DNA of 64,000 bases from Gloeobacter morelensis MG652769 (GTDB lineage: Bacteria; Cyanobacteriota; Cyanobacteriia; Gloeobacterales; Gloeobacteraceae). The stretch is from the NCBI RefSeq assembly GCF_021018745.1, contig NZ_CP063845.1, positions 1,426,001 through 1,490,000 on the forward strand, in the 5' to 3' direction. Every line of letters begins with the position of its first letter. Positions within the stretch are counted from its first letter, which is position 1. Shown in pieces: positions 53,007 through 61,063 of the stretch. A program made the translations under genes and the position numbers. A model generated the notes under the pieces. It saw only the letters and a program-made list of their open reading frames with translations. It searched no databases and was not told the origin of the DNA.

Positions 53007-54146
53007 TTACCCGGCGGGATGCACGTCGCCCAGGGGAACCGCCCGCCCGGCCCCGGTGACCGCGGGCAAATTCCCCGGCGCCCCGGTACAGCGTAACCAG
53101 GCCAGCAGCGCAAAGGCAATCGCCTCTTTGAAGTCAGGATCGATGCCGGCTTCGTCGCTGACGGCGACGCGCGCCGGGGCGAGCAATCGCCCGAGGCGCG
53201 CGCGGATATAGCCGTTGCGCGCCCCGCCCCCACACAGGAACACCTCTTCGGGAAGCCGGGGCAGAAAATCGCGGTAGGCCCGTTCGATCGAGCGCACGGT
53301 CAGTTCGCTCACCGTCGCCACCCGGTCGGCCACCGGCAGGTGGGCGCTCTCCTCGGCTAGCCGCCGGGCGCGCGCGTAGCCGAAGTACTCGCGGCCGGTC
53401 GATTTGGGGGGTGGCCGGCGAAAGTACGGATCGGCCAGCCACCGCTCCAGGCAGTCCCGATCGACCGTGCCCTGCAGCGCCAGGCTGCCGCCTCGATCGA
53501 AAGGTTCGCCCAGGGCAATCTGCACGGTACCGTCGATGAGCAGATTGGCCGGACCGGTGTCGAAGGCGATCACTTCCTCGGGGCCGCCCCCGGCGCGCAG
53601 ATAGGTGACATTGGCGATACCGCCCAGATTCTGGATGCAGCGGTCGCGGCGGGCGTCGCGCAACAGCAAATAGTCGAGGATTGGCACCAGGGGGGCACCC
53701 TGGCCGCCCGCCGCCATATCGCGGGTGCGAAAGTTGGCCACGGTCGTCACCCCGGTGCGCTCGGCAATCCAGGCGCCGTCGCCCAACTGCAACGTATGCC
53801 CCGCTGTGTTTTCGGCCGGGGGCTGGTGATGAACGGTCTGGCCATGGGAGCCGATGCAGGCGATTTGCTCGCAGCGAAAGCCCGCCTGATCGATAAGTTG
53901 CAGCGCGCAGTCCGCAAAGGCAAGGGCGACATCGCGGTGCAGAGCACTCACCTCGGCTACTGGAGCGGGTTTGCCCTCCGCCAGATGCAGCAACCGCCTG
54001 CGCAACCCTTCCGGGTAAGGCAACGCGAGCGTAGCAAGGGTTGTCGCCGCCGGCTGCTGCGCGCTGCCTGCAATGGCCACCAGTGCCCCGTCGATGCCGT
54101 CTAACGAAGTGCCGCTGATCAGCCCGACCGCCAGCGTTGAATCCAC
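53007..54146 (-). CDS. anmK: Anhydro-N-acetylmuramic acid kinase
   Basis: About 379 residues. The ASKHA-type ATPase pattern is AVGLISGTSLDGIDGALV at the N terminus, IGSHGQTVHH, FDTGPANLLID and the late EVFLCGGGARNGYI. AnmK converts 1,6-anhydro-MurNAc from turned-over peptidoglycan to MurNAc-6-phosphate for recycling. The start is five bases after the stop of the PFL-like gene. No murQ is in the window. Confidence 0.93.
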   Translation of the reverse strand: MDSTLAVGLISGTSLDGIDGALVAIAGSAQQPAATTLATLALPYPEGLRRRLLHLAEGKPAPVAEVSALHRDVALAFADCALQLIDQAGFRCEQIACIGSHGQTVHHQPPAENTAGHTLQLGDGAWIAERTGVTTVANFRTRDMAAGGQGAPLVPILDYLLLRDARRDRCIQNLGGIANVTYLRAGGGPEEVIAFDTGPANLLIDGTVQIALGEPFDRGGSLALQGTVDRDCLERWLADPYFRRPPPKSTGREYFGYARARRLAEESAHLPVADRVATVSELTVRSIERAYRDFLPRLPEEVFLCGGGARNGYIRARLGRLLAPARVAVSDEAGIDPDFKEAIAFALLAWLRCTGAPGNLPAVTGAGRAVPLGDVHPAG

Positions 54147-54151
54147 GCGCC

Positions 54152-55375
54152 TTACCTTTCGAAGCTTCCCAGCAATTGTAGAAGTACCTGGCGCCGTCCG
54201 AGCGGGCTGAGGCTGTGCAGATCCACCGCGCCGTCCGCCAGTTGCACGGTCAGATGGGCAAACTTGTTGGGACGGGTCAGCGTCGAAACCAGTGCCTCGC
54301 GGCCAAAGACGTTAATCCCCAGATGAAGGTCGTCCGGCTGCCGGTCGAGCCAAAGACCGAGGTTTTCGACTTGCTCGGCGCGGGTGGCGCCCAAAGCGTC
54401 GGGACTGAAAGTCTGGGCCAGACCCGTCTGCGGCAGCGGCAGCGATTGGGCGTAGCGCAGCGAACTGGTGTCGATGGTCACCTCGCCGCAGAAGCGCCGG
54501 AAGGCCCCGCTCAAGGCCGCCGACCAGAGCACCAGCAGGTGCGGTTCGGCTGCTGGTCCCAGGGTGTAGTACGTATTGACGAAGCGAAAGTCGGTGCGGG
54601 TGACCAGCGGCCTGCCTTCGGGGTCTACGCCCGCAGCCAGGGGCAGGTACAGTTCGCTCAGCGTCGGCTGGGGTAACCGCAACTTGATCATCAGGTCGTC
54701 TACCAGTTCCTGGGCTTCTTCTTCGACCAACAGACCGCGACCGAGGTCGCGCTGGAAGTAGACATCGAAAAAAGTGTCGAGACCACTGACGGTACGGCGT
54801 TGGCCAAAAAGCGGATCGCGGGTGGCCAACAGCGCCAGATAGGTCCACTGGATAGCCTGCTGGGCGGTGGCCGCCGGTCTGCCGATGTCGAGGCCGTAGC
54901 AACCGGCGAGCGCTTCGACTGTCTCGACGGCCCCCGACTGCATACCCAAGCGGCGCAATCGCTGCGATCCGTACAGGGCCAACTGCCGACAATCGCTCCC
55001 CACCGGCAGCTGCTCGACATCGAGCGGGTCGATCAGGCCATAGACGAGTTCTTCGCGCCGATCGAGGTAGTCGGCGCCAAACCTACCTGCTGGGGTTGCG
55101 CCTGGACCGGCGCTGCGCCGGGCAGTGGCCCGCGCCGCCTGCTGAAGCATCTGCGCCTGCACCCAGAGCGCCTGGGTACGCTCGGTTGGACCGGTCAAAT
55201 CGCTGTCGTCCCCCAGGTAGGGTTCGCAGTTAGCGGCAATAAAATTTTCGACGTCGGTGCGCACCTGCCAGCTGCCTGGCCGGAAGCCCTGCCAGGGGTC
55301 GGCAGGGGTAGGTTTGGGCACAGATCTCGACACCGTAGGAACCAGCGCAACCGATATCCCCAGTATCGAGAACAT
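54152..55375 (-). CDS. Shortened pyruvate formate-lyase homologue lacking radical and catalytic sites
   Basis: 407 residues from the ATG at 55375, against about 760 for PFL. The N terminus aligns with PFL (PWQGFRPGSWQ, FIAANCEPYLGDDSDL), then AIQWTYLALLATRDPL, GLDTFFDVYFQRDL, EEEAQELVDDLMIKLR, RPLVTRTDFRFVNTYYTLGP and TIDTSSLRYAQSLPL. At that point about 240 PFL residues, including the active-site Cys pair, are absent. The chain resumes at TFSPDALGAT, with HLGINVFGREAL and LTVQLADGAV. Asp381 stands where the radical Gly of RVSGYAV would be. Probably a non-catalytic scaffold or regulator. Start uncertain. First gene of the anmK operon. Confidence 0.83.
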   Translation of the reverse strand: MFSILGISVALVPTVSRSVPKPTPADPWQGFRPGSWQVRTDVENFIAANCEPYLGDDSDLTGPTERTQALWVQAQMLQQAARATARRSAGPGATPAGRFGADYLDRREELVYGLIDPLDVEQLPVGSDCRQLALYGSQRLRRLGMQSGAVETVEALAGCYGLDIGRPAATAQQAIQWTYLALLATRDPLFGQRRTVSGLDTFFDVYFQRDLGRGLLVEEEAQELVDDLMIKLRLPQPTLSELYLPLAAGVDPEGRPLVTRTDFRFVNTYYTLGPAAEPHLLVLWSAALSGAFRRFCGEVTIDTSSLRYAQSLPLPQTGLAQTFSPDALGATRAEQVENLGLWLDRQPDDLHLGINVFGREALVSTLTRPNKFAHLTVQLADGAVDLHSLSPLGRRQVLLQLLGSFER

Positions 55376-55545
55376 CGCCCTGAAGCGACCGGCTTCCCAA
55401 CGTAATTTGAAGAAATTTGAAATCGGTTTGAATAAGTTCTTATTTCTTAGTGATCCCTGGGGCAGAGGCATCAAGATTGCCGCAATACTCCCTGCGCAGG
55501 CCCGTTTCCTTACAGTACCTTTGTTTAGAATCGTTCGGAAGGGGC

Positions 55546-56949
55546 ATGGCCATATTGCAGCGTTGGGCCAGCAGCAGTTTTGCCTGGGGATTTCTTGAAT
55601 CACTGGCGTTTGCGGATGCGCCGCTTCAGCGCTGGTGGCGGGCAAGCCTGCCGGGCCGGGTGCAGCAATGGCTGTCGCACTGGGCCGCAGGCAGTCTGGC
55701 GGCCCGGGCGGCGGAGCCGGTAGCTGCAGGAGTGTTCTGTCTGGTGCTGTTGATTTCGCCTTTTGTGCCCACGGCGGCGGTGGGTGCGGTGCTGGCCGTG
55801 GGTCTCGCTCTGGTGGTCCTGCTTTTTGCCGCGCGCACCCGGCCGCTCTCGCCGCTCGCTCTGCCGGTATTGGCTTTCTGGCTGAGCGGCTGGGTGTCGC
55901 TGATCGGTTCGCCGCGAGTGCTGTTGAGCCTGGATGGCTGGTTGAAGATGACCCTGTACGCGGGGGGCTTTGCTTTGGGAGCGCACCTGCTGCAAAAGCC
56001 GCTTTATCGCACCCTGGCGGTGGGCAGTTATCTGGCAGCCACTCTGCCGGTGTCGATCTATGGGTTATTGCAGTACGTAAACGGTGCCCCGCCCCTGGCT
56101 ACCTGGGTGGATCCCGAGTCCCCCCTCGCCGACACTACGCGCGTTTACAGTTTTCTGGGCAACCCGAATCTGCTTGCGGCCTACCTGATCGCCGCGATCC
56201 CACTCGGGGTGGTGGGGGCGCTGGTTTGGAAAAACTGGGCGGCTAAGGTGATGGCCGCCCTTGCCGCCGGGGCAGGGGCGCTTTGTCTGGTGCTCACCTA
56301 CTCGCGCGGCGGCTGGATCGCCTTGATGGCAACCGTTCTGGTGCTAGCGGTTCTGCTGTGGCCGTGGTTGGGCGAGCGGCTGAAGCCCGAGTGGCGGCTT
56401 TGGGTACCGGTGGTGTTCCTGGGGACGGCGGCAGCCGCCCTGGTGGTGGCGGTGGTGGCGGTACCGGCGGTGGGCGAGCGGGCTTTGAGCATCTTCGACG
56501 GCCGCGACGATTCGAGCAACAACTTTCGTATCACCGTTTGGGGTGCAGTCTTCGAGATGATCCGCGCCTACCCGCTCACCGGTATCGGTCCTGGCAACCT
56601 GACTTTTGAAGCGATTTATCCCTTTTTCCAGCGCCCCAAATTCGATGCGCTGAGCGCCTATTCGATCGTGCTGGAAATTACGGTCGAATTGGGGATCGTC
56701 GGGCTCCTGGCTTTTTTGTGGCTGGCGAGCGCCCTGTTGGTGCAGGGCTTCACTGTCTGGGTGAGGCGTGCGGAACTGACCGGGGCGCTCTGGTGTGCTG
56801 CCGCCACCTGTGCGGTGGTCGGGCTGTTGGTCAACGGCCTGAGCGATACCGTCTGGTTTCGCCCGTCGGTGCAGGTGGTCTGGTGGATGCTGTGCGCCCT
56901 TATCGGTGCGGAGTACCTGCGCGCCCACGGCCAGGTCGATCAAGATTGA
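55546..56949 (+). CDS. ictB: IctB-family protein (putative inorganic carbon/O-antigen ligase-like)
   Basis: 467 residues from the ATG at 55546, with GGAAGGGG upstream, the exact length I recall for IctB. It has about ten membrane segments, with NPNLLAAYLIAAIPLG, LVLTYSRGGWIAL and ITVWGAVFEMIRAYPLTGIGPGN, the O-antigen ligase/IctB motifs. IctB is linked to inorganic carbon accumulation in cyanobacteria, although its true activity is unsettled. It is divergent from the PFL-like gene, with 170 bases between. Confidence 0.88.
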   Translation: MAILQRWASSSFAWGFLESLAFADAPLQRWWRASLPGRVQQWLSHWAAGSLAARAAEPVAAGVFCLVLLISPFVPTAAVGAVLAVGLALVVLLFAARTRPLSPLALPVLAFWLSGWVSLIGSPRVLLSLDGWLKMTLYAGGFALGAHLLQKPLYRTLAVGSYLAATLPVSIYGLLQYVNGAPPLATWVDPESPLADTTRVYSFLGNPNLLAAYLIAAIPLGVVGALVWKNWAAKVMAALAAGAGALCLVLTYSRGGWIALMATVLVLAVLLWPWLGERLKPEWRLWVPVVFLGTAAAALVVAVVAVPAVGERALSIFDGRDDSSNNFRITVWGAVFEMIRAYPLTGIGPGNLTFEAIYPFFQRPKFDALSAYSIVLEITVELGIVGLLAFLWLASALLVQGFTVWVRRAELTGALWCAAATCAVVGLLVNGLSDTVWFRPSVQVVWWMLCALIGAEYLRAHGQVDQD

Positions 56950-57072
56950 TCCGCTCAGGAGTGGGCGAAATTGAGCAGTGGTGCCGCTGGGGAACGGGTG
57001 GTGCTTGGGTTGGTTCGCCTGCCGCGGGGTGTGCAAGAATGTCTCTACCCACCTCCGTAGGGAGCGACAAAG

Positions 57073-57489
57073 ATGCGAGCAGTGTACATTCTGGTGTTTG
57101 TCCTGGCAGGGGTGCTGCTGCTGCTGCCTGTCGCCGCCTTGGCCCAGATCACCACCACGCCGGGCGCAACGGGCACCACCGGCACCACCGGCACCACCGG
57201 CACCACCGGCACCACGACCGGTACGACGGGTGCACTTTTTATCAATTCGACCGTCTTGACTGCTCCTCCCGTCTACGCCGGTCCAGTCCAACCGGGACCG
57301 ACCTACAACGGTCTGAGCTCCAGCGGCGTCTACAACTCCAATGGCACGATCGTTCCCGGTACCAACGTCCTCAGCAACGGCGTCTACTCGGGCCTGCCCG
57401 CTCCCACGCCCAACTTCAACTTCACCGCTACCAGCGGCAACACGCTCGCCCCCATCAATGCCCAGGGAACGACCCAGCCGACCCGCTAG
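57073..57489 (+). CDS. Exported low-complexity protein with Gly-Thr-Thr repeats
   Basis: About 138 residues. A clear signal peptide (YILVFVLAGVLLLLPVAALAQ) is followed by tandem GTT triplets (about ten units), then a Gly/Asn/Ser/Pro-rich tail with short repeats like NGVYSG and SSGVYNS. It lacks a catalytic motif and is probably a surface or matrix component. Its 3' end overlaps the convergent regulator gene by four bases. Function unknown. Confidence 0.72.
   Translation: MRAVYILVFVLAGVLLLLPVAALAQITTTPGATGTTGTTGTTGTTGTTTGTTGALFINSTVLTAPPVYAGPVQPGPTYNGLSSSGVYNSNGTIVPGTNVLSNGVYSGLPAPTPNFNFTATSGNTLAPINAQGTTQPTR
57172..57216 (+). repeat. Tandem 9-base repeat coding for GTT triplets
   Basis: GGCACCACC occurs in four perfect tandem copies from 57172 to 57207, then a fifth copy differing in its last base to 57216. 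The array keeps frame, and each unit encodes Gly-Thr-Thr. Copy number may change by slippage without breaking the gene. Confidence 0.9.
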
Positions 57490-58151
57490 AGCATAATCAG
57501 TCCCCGCCTGACGCCCAGGGTAACGGCTTCGGTGCGGCTGGCGGCTCCGAGTTTGCTGAAAATCGAGCCGATGTGAAATTTGACGGTGTGCTCTGAAATT
57601 TGCAGGCGGCGGGCGATGGTTTTATTGCCGAGGCCCTCGGCGAGCATCGAGAGCACCTCTACTTCGCGCGGTGTGAGGGACTGCAGGGGCACTTCGGTGG
57701 GTGCGCGCGGCTGGCCGGGTAGAGCAGAGAGCATCGCACCCAGCAAGTCGGGGTGGATCGCCACCAGCGCACCCGCTGCCGCTGTGATCGCGGCGGTGAT
57801 CTCAGCGGCGGTAGCGGTGCGCGGCAGCAGGGCGCGCACGCCGGAGCGCAGCACCTCGGCCAGCCAGCTTGCTGCGGTTTCCTCGGTGAGGAGGACCAAA
57901 GGGACCGCCGGGACGCCCTCTCCTTCGATTAGGGATGGGACAGGGCCGGGAAGCCAGTCGAGCACTGCGTCGTCAATGCCATCTTCGAGGTCAACCAGCA
58001 CGACCTCGGGCTGCAATTCCTCCAATAGTTGCGGCAGCTCGGCAAGGGAAACGGAGTGGCCGACGACGGTCAGATCGGGGCTGGCCGCCACCAGGGCAGC
58101 CAGCCCGGCGCGCACGACAGCAGCATCGGCCGCCACCGCCACGCGAATCAT
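57486..58151 (-). CDS. NarL/LuxR-type response regulator with unusual receiver
   Basis: 221 residues from the ATG at 58151 (MIRVAVAAD). The C-terminal 65 residues are a LuxR helix-turn-helix (LTPREVEVLSMLAEGLGNKTIARRLQISEHTVKFHI). The N-terminal ~125 residues fold as a receiver with the candidate phospho-acceptor Asp in VLVDLED. The usual Lys of the GYLLK motif is replaced (ALLPRTA), and the loop before it is long and hydrophobic. It may respond to something other than a partner kinase. The HtrA-like gene is 73 bases upstream on the same strand. Confidence 0.84.
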   Translation of the reverse strand: MIRVAVAADAAVVRAGLAALVAASPDLTVVGHSVSLAELPQLLEELQPEVVLVDLEDGIDDAVLDWLPGPVPSLIEGEGVPAVPLVLLTEETAASWLAEVLRSGVRALLPRTATAAEITAAITAAAGALVAIHPDLLGAMLSALPGQPRAPTEVPLQSLTPREVEVLSMLAEGLGNKTIARRLQISEHTVKFHIGSIFSKLGAASRTEAVTLGVRRGLIML

Positions 58152-58224
58152 GGTGCGGTCCACCCGCAGGCGGACCAAAACCGTGCCACCTCCAGACTTT
58201 CCGCTTGATCTGGGTGCTTGGTGT

Positions 58225-59148
58225 TCACGCCCCTCTCCGCGGCCGTTCGCCGACAATGACGGATACCTCGACTCGCTGACCGCCCCGGACGATCTGCACC
58301 GGCAGGCTCTTGCCGACCCGCTCCGGGGTCAACAGGGCCAGCACCTCCTCGGTGTCCCCGACGGTGTGGCCGTCAATCCCGACGAACACATCGCCCAGAA
58401 GCACACCGGCGTGCTCGGCGGGGGAACCCGCTTCGAGGTTGACGACGATCACCGCACCCGTACCGGGCAAATTGAGGGTGGCGCGCAGGCTGTCGGGCAG
58501 GCGCACCGGCTGCATGCCGATGCCCAGATAGCCACGGGCGACCCGTCCGGTGGCCAGCAACTGGTCTACCACCCGATCGACGGTGGCAGCCGGAATGGCG
58601 ATCCCGGTGCTGCGCGAGAGCGCGGCCGTGTTGATCCCGACGATGCGGCCTTCAGTGTCCACCAGAGCGCCGCCGGAAAATCCCGCAAACAAACTCAGAT
58701 CCAGGCGGATGAGCCGGTCGATCTGTCCGCCGCGCCAGGTGCGCCAGGGACCGCCCACGTTGCAGACGGTGCCGAGGCTGGCGCTCAGGCCGTGCTCACC
58801 CGGGCGGGCGAGGGCAAGGGCCAGATGCCCGACTTTGAGCCTTTGGGCATCACCGAAGGGCACGTCGGGGGCGGGGACATCCGCCACGCGCAACACCGCC
58901 AGATCGGTGCCGGGATCGCGCCCGGCCAGCGTTGCCGCCATCGTGCGCCCATCGTGCACAGTGACGGTTATTTCATCGTCGCGTTTGAGCAGGTGGTCGG
59001 CGGTGACGACCACCCCTTCGCGCCAGAGCACACCGCTGGGCGTGCTGCGCGAGTGGGGGTCGACGGCGACCACCGCCCGGCCGACCGCTTCGACGGTGTC
59101 GGCCAGAGCGTTGGAGAAAGCTTGCAAAGCACCTGTCGGTGAAGTCAT
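58225..59148 (-). CDS. HtrA-like serine protease with PDZ domain, no signal peptide
   Basis: About 307 residues from the ATG at 59148. The trypsin-like triad is His in VVTADHLLKRD, Asp in RDPGTDLAVL and Ser in LFAGFSGGALVD (GNSGGP in most). The C-terminal ~95 residues are a PDZ domain (GYLGIGMQPVRL, GDVFVGIDGH). The N terminus (MTSPTGALQAFSNALAD) has no hydrophobic segment, so unlike usual HtrA/Deg proteins it appears cytosolic. It may act on a cytosolic partner or regulate the neighbouring regulator. That is inference. Confidence 0.84.
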   Translation of the reverse strand: MTSPTGALQAFSNALADTVEAVGRAVVAVDPHSRSTPSGVLWREGVVVTADHLLKRDDEITVTVHDGRTMAATLAGRDPGTDLAVLRVADVPAPDVPFGDAQRLKVGHLALALARPGEHGLSASLGTVCNVGGPWRTWRGGQIDRLIRLDLSLFAGFSGGALVDTEGRIVGINTAALSRSTGIAIPAATVDRVVDQLLATGRVARGYLGIGMQPVRLPDSLRATLNLPGTGAVIVVNLEAGSPAEHAGVLLGDVFVGIDGHTVGDTEEVLALLTPERVGKSLPVQIVRGGQRVEVSVIVGERPRRGA

Positions 59149-59288
59149 GGCGGGCTCCGAAATTCGAGTAGGACAGGCTGGTGGCTGTCCTGTACTCCAA
59201 GCTTGTCGTACTGTGGAGACGGACACCATCGGCGGATCGGCTAGCGGCCACCCGGAAAATTGGTTAGAAAATCGGGAAGACCAACGGC

Positions 59289-59402
59289 ATGGCAGAGCGC
59301 ATCACCATCGAATCGCAAGACGGCAGCTTCGGTGCCTACGTGGCCAGGCCGAGCGCGCGCTTCGGCCCCGGCCTGGTGATCATCGCAGTAACCCTGACTT
59401 GA
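59289..59402 (+). pseudogene. Truncated dienelactone hydrolase-like fragment
   Basis: A 37-codon frame starting with ATG at 59289. It reads MAERITIESQDGSFGAYVAR and PSARFGPGLVIIAV, matching the first strand and turn of dienelactone hydrolases, then shifts to VTLT and a stop. The catalytic Cys/Asp/His region of the ~230-residue enzyme is missing. The fragment abuts the 3' end of uppS. It is a 5' remnant of a lost gene, seen from motif resemblance. Confidence 0.65.
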
Positions 59403-59427
59403 TTATCCAACCGGATCGGCTTCGATA

Positions 59428-60177
59428 TCACACCTTGCCAAAGCGACGCTGACGACCCTGGTAAGATTGCAGCGCGATGTGGAAGGCCGCCCGGTCAAAG
59501 TCAGGCCACAGCACGTCGGCTACGTAAATTTCGGTGTAAGCCAGCTGCCAGAGCAAATAGTTGCTCAAACGCTGCTCGCCGCTGGTACGGATGAGTAAGT
59601 CGGGATCGCTAAGCTCGCGGGTATAGAGGTGTTCGGCAAAAAGCTTCTCGTCGATCTGTTCGGGCAGAAGGCAACCTGTGCGCACCTGCTCGGCAAGTTC
59701 GCGACAGGCATTGACGATCTCCTGGCGACCACCGTAGTTGGTGGCAACGGTGAACTCGACCGCCGTGTTCGCCTCTGTGGCCGCCATCGCTCCCTCGATG
59801 GCACTCTGCAGAGCTCCGGGCAGATGGGCGAGTGCCCCGACGAAGCGAATGCGCACCCCCTCATCCACCATCTCCGAAAGCTCGTGGTTGAGCACTTTCT
59901 CAAAAAGGGCCATCAAAAATTCGACCTCGTATTGCGGCCGCTTCCAGTTCTCCGTCGAGAAGGCGTAGACTGTGAGAGCACCGATGCCCCAATCCTTGCA
60001 ACAGCGCAACAGCTCTTTGAGGGCACTCACCCCCGCCTGATGGCCCATCACGCGGGGAAGGTTGCGCTTTGACGCCCAGCGACCGTTGCCGTCCATGATG
60101 GCGGCGACATGGCGCGGCAGGCGATTGGGATCAAGATCGGAGGGCAGGCTGCGCAGGAGCGTGTGCGGGGTGGTCAT
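59428..60177 (-). CDS. uppS: Undecaprenyl diphosphate synthase (isoprenyl transferase)
   Basis: About 249 residues. The cis-prenyltransferase motifs are [12 protein letters not shown] (catalytic Asp), [19 protein letters not shown], and the C-terminal [25 protein letters not shown]-type region with DVLWPDF. It makes C55 undecaprenyl diphosphate, the lipid carrier for peptidoglycan and for the exopolysaccharide machinery in this window. It is the last of three minus-strand genes, four bases after cdaA. Confidence 0.94.
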   Translation of the reverse strand: MTTPHTLLRSLPSDLDPNRLPRHVAAIMDGNGRWASKRNLPRVMGHQAGVSALKELLRCCKDWGIGALTVYAFSTENWKRPQYEVEFLMALFEKVLNHELSEMVDEGVRIRFVGALAHLPGALQSAIEGAMAATEANTAVEFTVATNYGGRQEIVNACRELAEQVRTGCLLPEQIDEKLFAEHLYTRELSDPDLLIRTSGEQRLSNYLLWQLAYTEIYVADVLWPDFDRAAFHIALQSYQGRQRRFGKV

Positions 60178-60181
60178 CGAT

Positions 60182-61063
60182 TTAGTCGCTGTTGCCCGAT
60201 TGGCTGGAGGAGGCGGGGAAGAGCTTGCGCGTCCAGTCGCTCAGCGCCGGAATGGTAAACACCGAGGGAGGCTCGTCGCGCCGGTAGCGGCGGTTGAGCG
60301 CTTCGGCCAGCTGCTCGACGGTGAGCGGTCTCTGCAATTTGCCGCGCTCGGCGAGGGAGATCGAACCGGTCTCCTCGGAGACAACGATGCACAGGGCATC
60401 GGTTTGCTCGGTGATGCCCATCGCTGCGCGGTGGCGGGTACCCAACTGCCGCGCTGGGATTTGGGTGGACATCGGCAAAATCACGCTCGCCGATTGAATG
60501 CGCCAGTCGCGAACGAGCACCGCGCCGTCGTGCAGCCGCGTCTTTGGATAAAAGATGGTCAACAGCAAGCTCTTGGAAAGAACCGCGTCCATCGTATCGC
60601 CCGGATCTTGTAGGAGGCGATCGTCGATGGGGCTCTGCTCGATCACTATGAGGGCACCGATGCGCTCCTCCGAAAGATCTTGAACGGCATCAAGCAACTC
60701 GTCGAGGGCTTCTTTCTCAAAGTCGGGCACCCGATCGGGCTTGAGCAATGTAAAAATTTCGCCCCGGCCCAACTGCTCAAGAAAGCGGCGCAACTCCGGC
60801 TGGAAGATGACAGGCACCGCCACCGCCACCCCGATCAAGATCTTATCGAGGATGAAATTGAGGGTGGTCAACCCGAGCAAGTTGCTCAGGAAAAAGGCGC
60901 CCGAGAGAATCAAAAACCCCCGGATGAGCCAGACGGTGCGGGTCTGGCGGATCAACTGAAAGGCCAAGTAGAGCAGCAGGCCCACCGCGGCCCAATCGAG
61001 AATCGAAATGATGAGCGGTCGCAGAGCCAGTTCGCCTGACAGTTGTTCCAGGGGGCCATTCAT
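60182..61063 (-). CDS. cdaA: Diadenylate cyclase (c-di-AMP synthase)
   Basis: About 293 residues. Three N-terminal membrane helices ([18 protein letters not shown] and following) lead into the DisA_N domain, with the catalytic DGA at residues 179-181 in LHDGAVLV and RHR at 210-212 in [12 protein letters not shown]. It condenses two ATP to cyclic di-AMP, a second messenger for osmotic balance and cell-wall state. It overlaps lysA by four bases (ATGA). Confidence 0.94.
   Translation of the reverse strand: MNGPLEQLSGELALRPLIISILDWAAVGLLLYLAFQLIRQTRTVWLIRGFLILSGAFFLSNLLGLTTLNFILDKILIGVAVAVPVIFQPELRRFLEQLGRGEIFTLLKPDRVPDFEKEALDELLDAVQDLSEERIGALIVIEQSPIDDRLLQDPGDTMDAVLSKSLLLTIFYPKTRLHDGAVLVRDWRIQSASVILPMSTQIPARQLGTRHRAAMGITEQTDALCIVVSEETGSISLAERGKLQRPLTVEQLAEALNRRYRRDEPPSVFTIPALSDWTRKLFPASSSQSGNSD

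Noticed and set aside
57172-57216. Regular short repeats considered as CRISPR-like
   Set aside because: The units are directly joined with no spacers, and they code in frame for Gly-Thr-Thr. No CRISPR array or cas gene is in the window.
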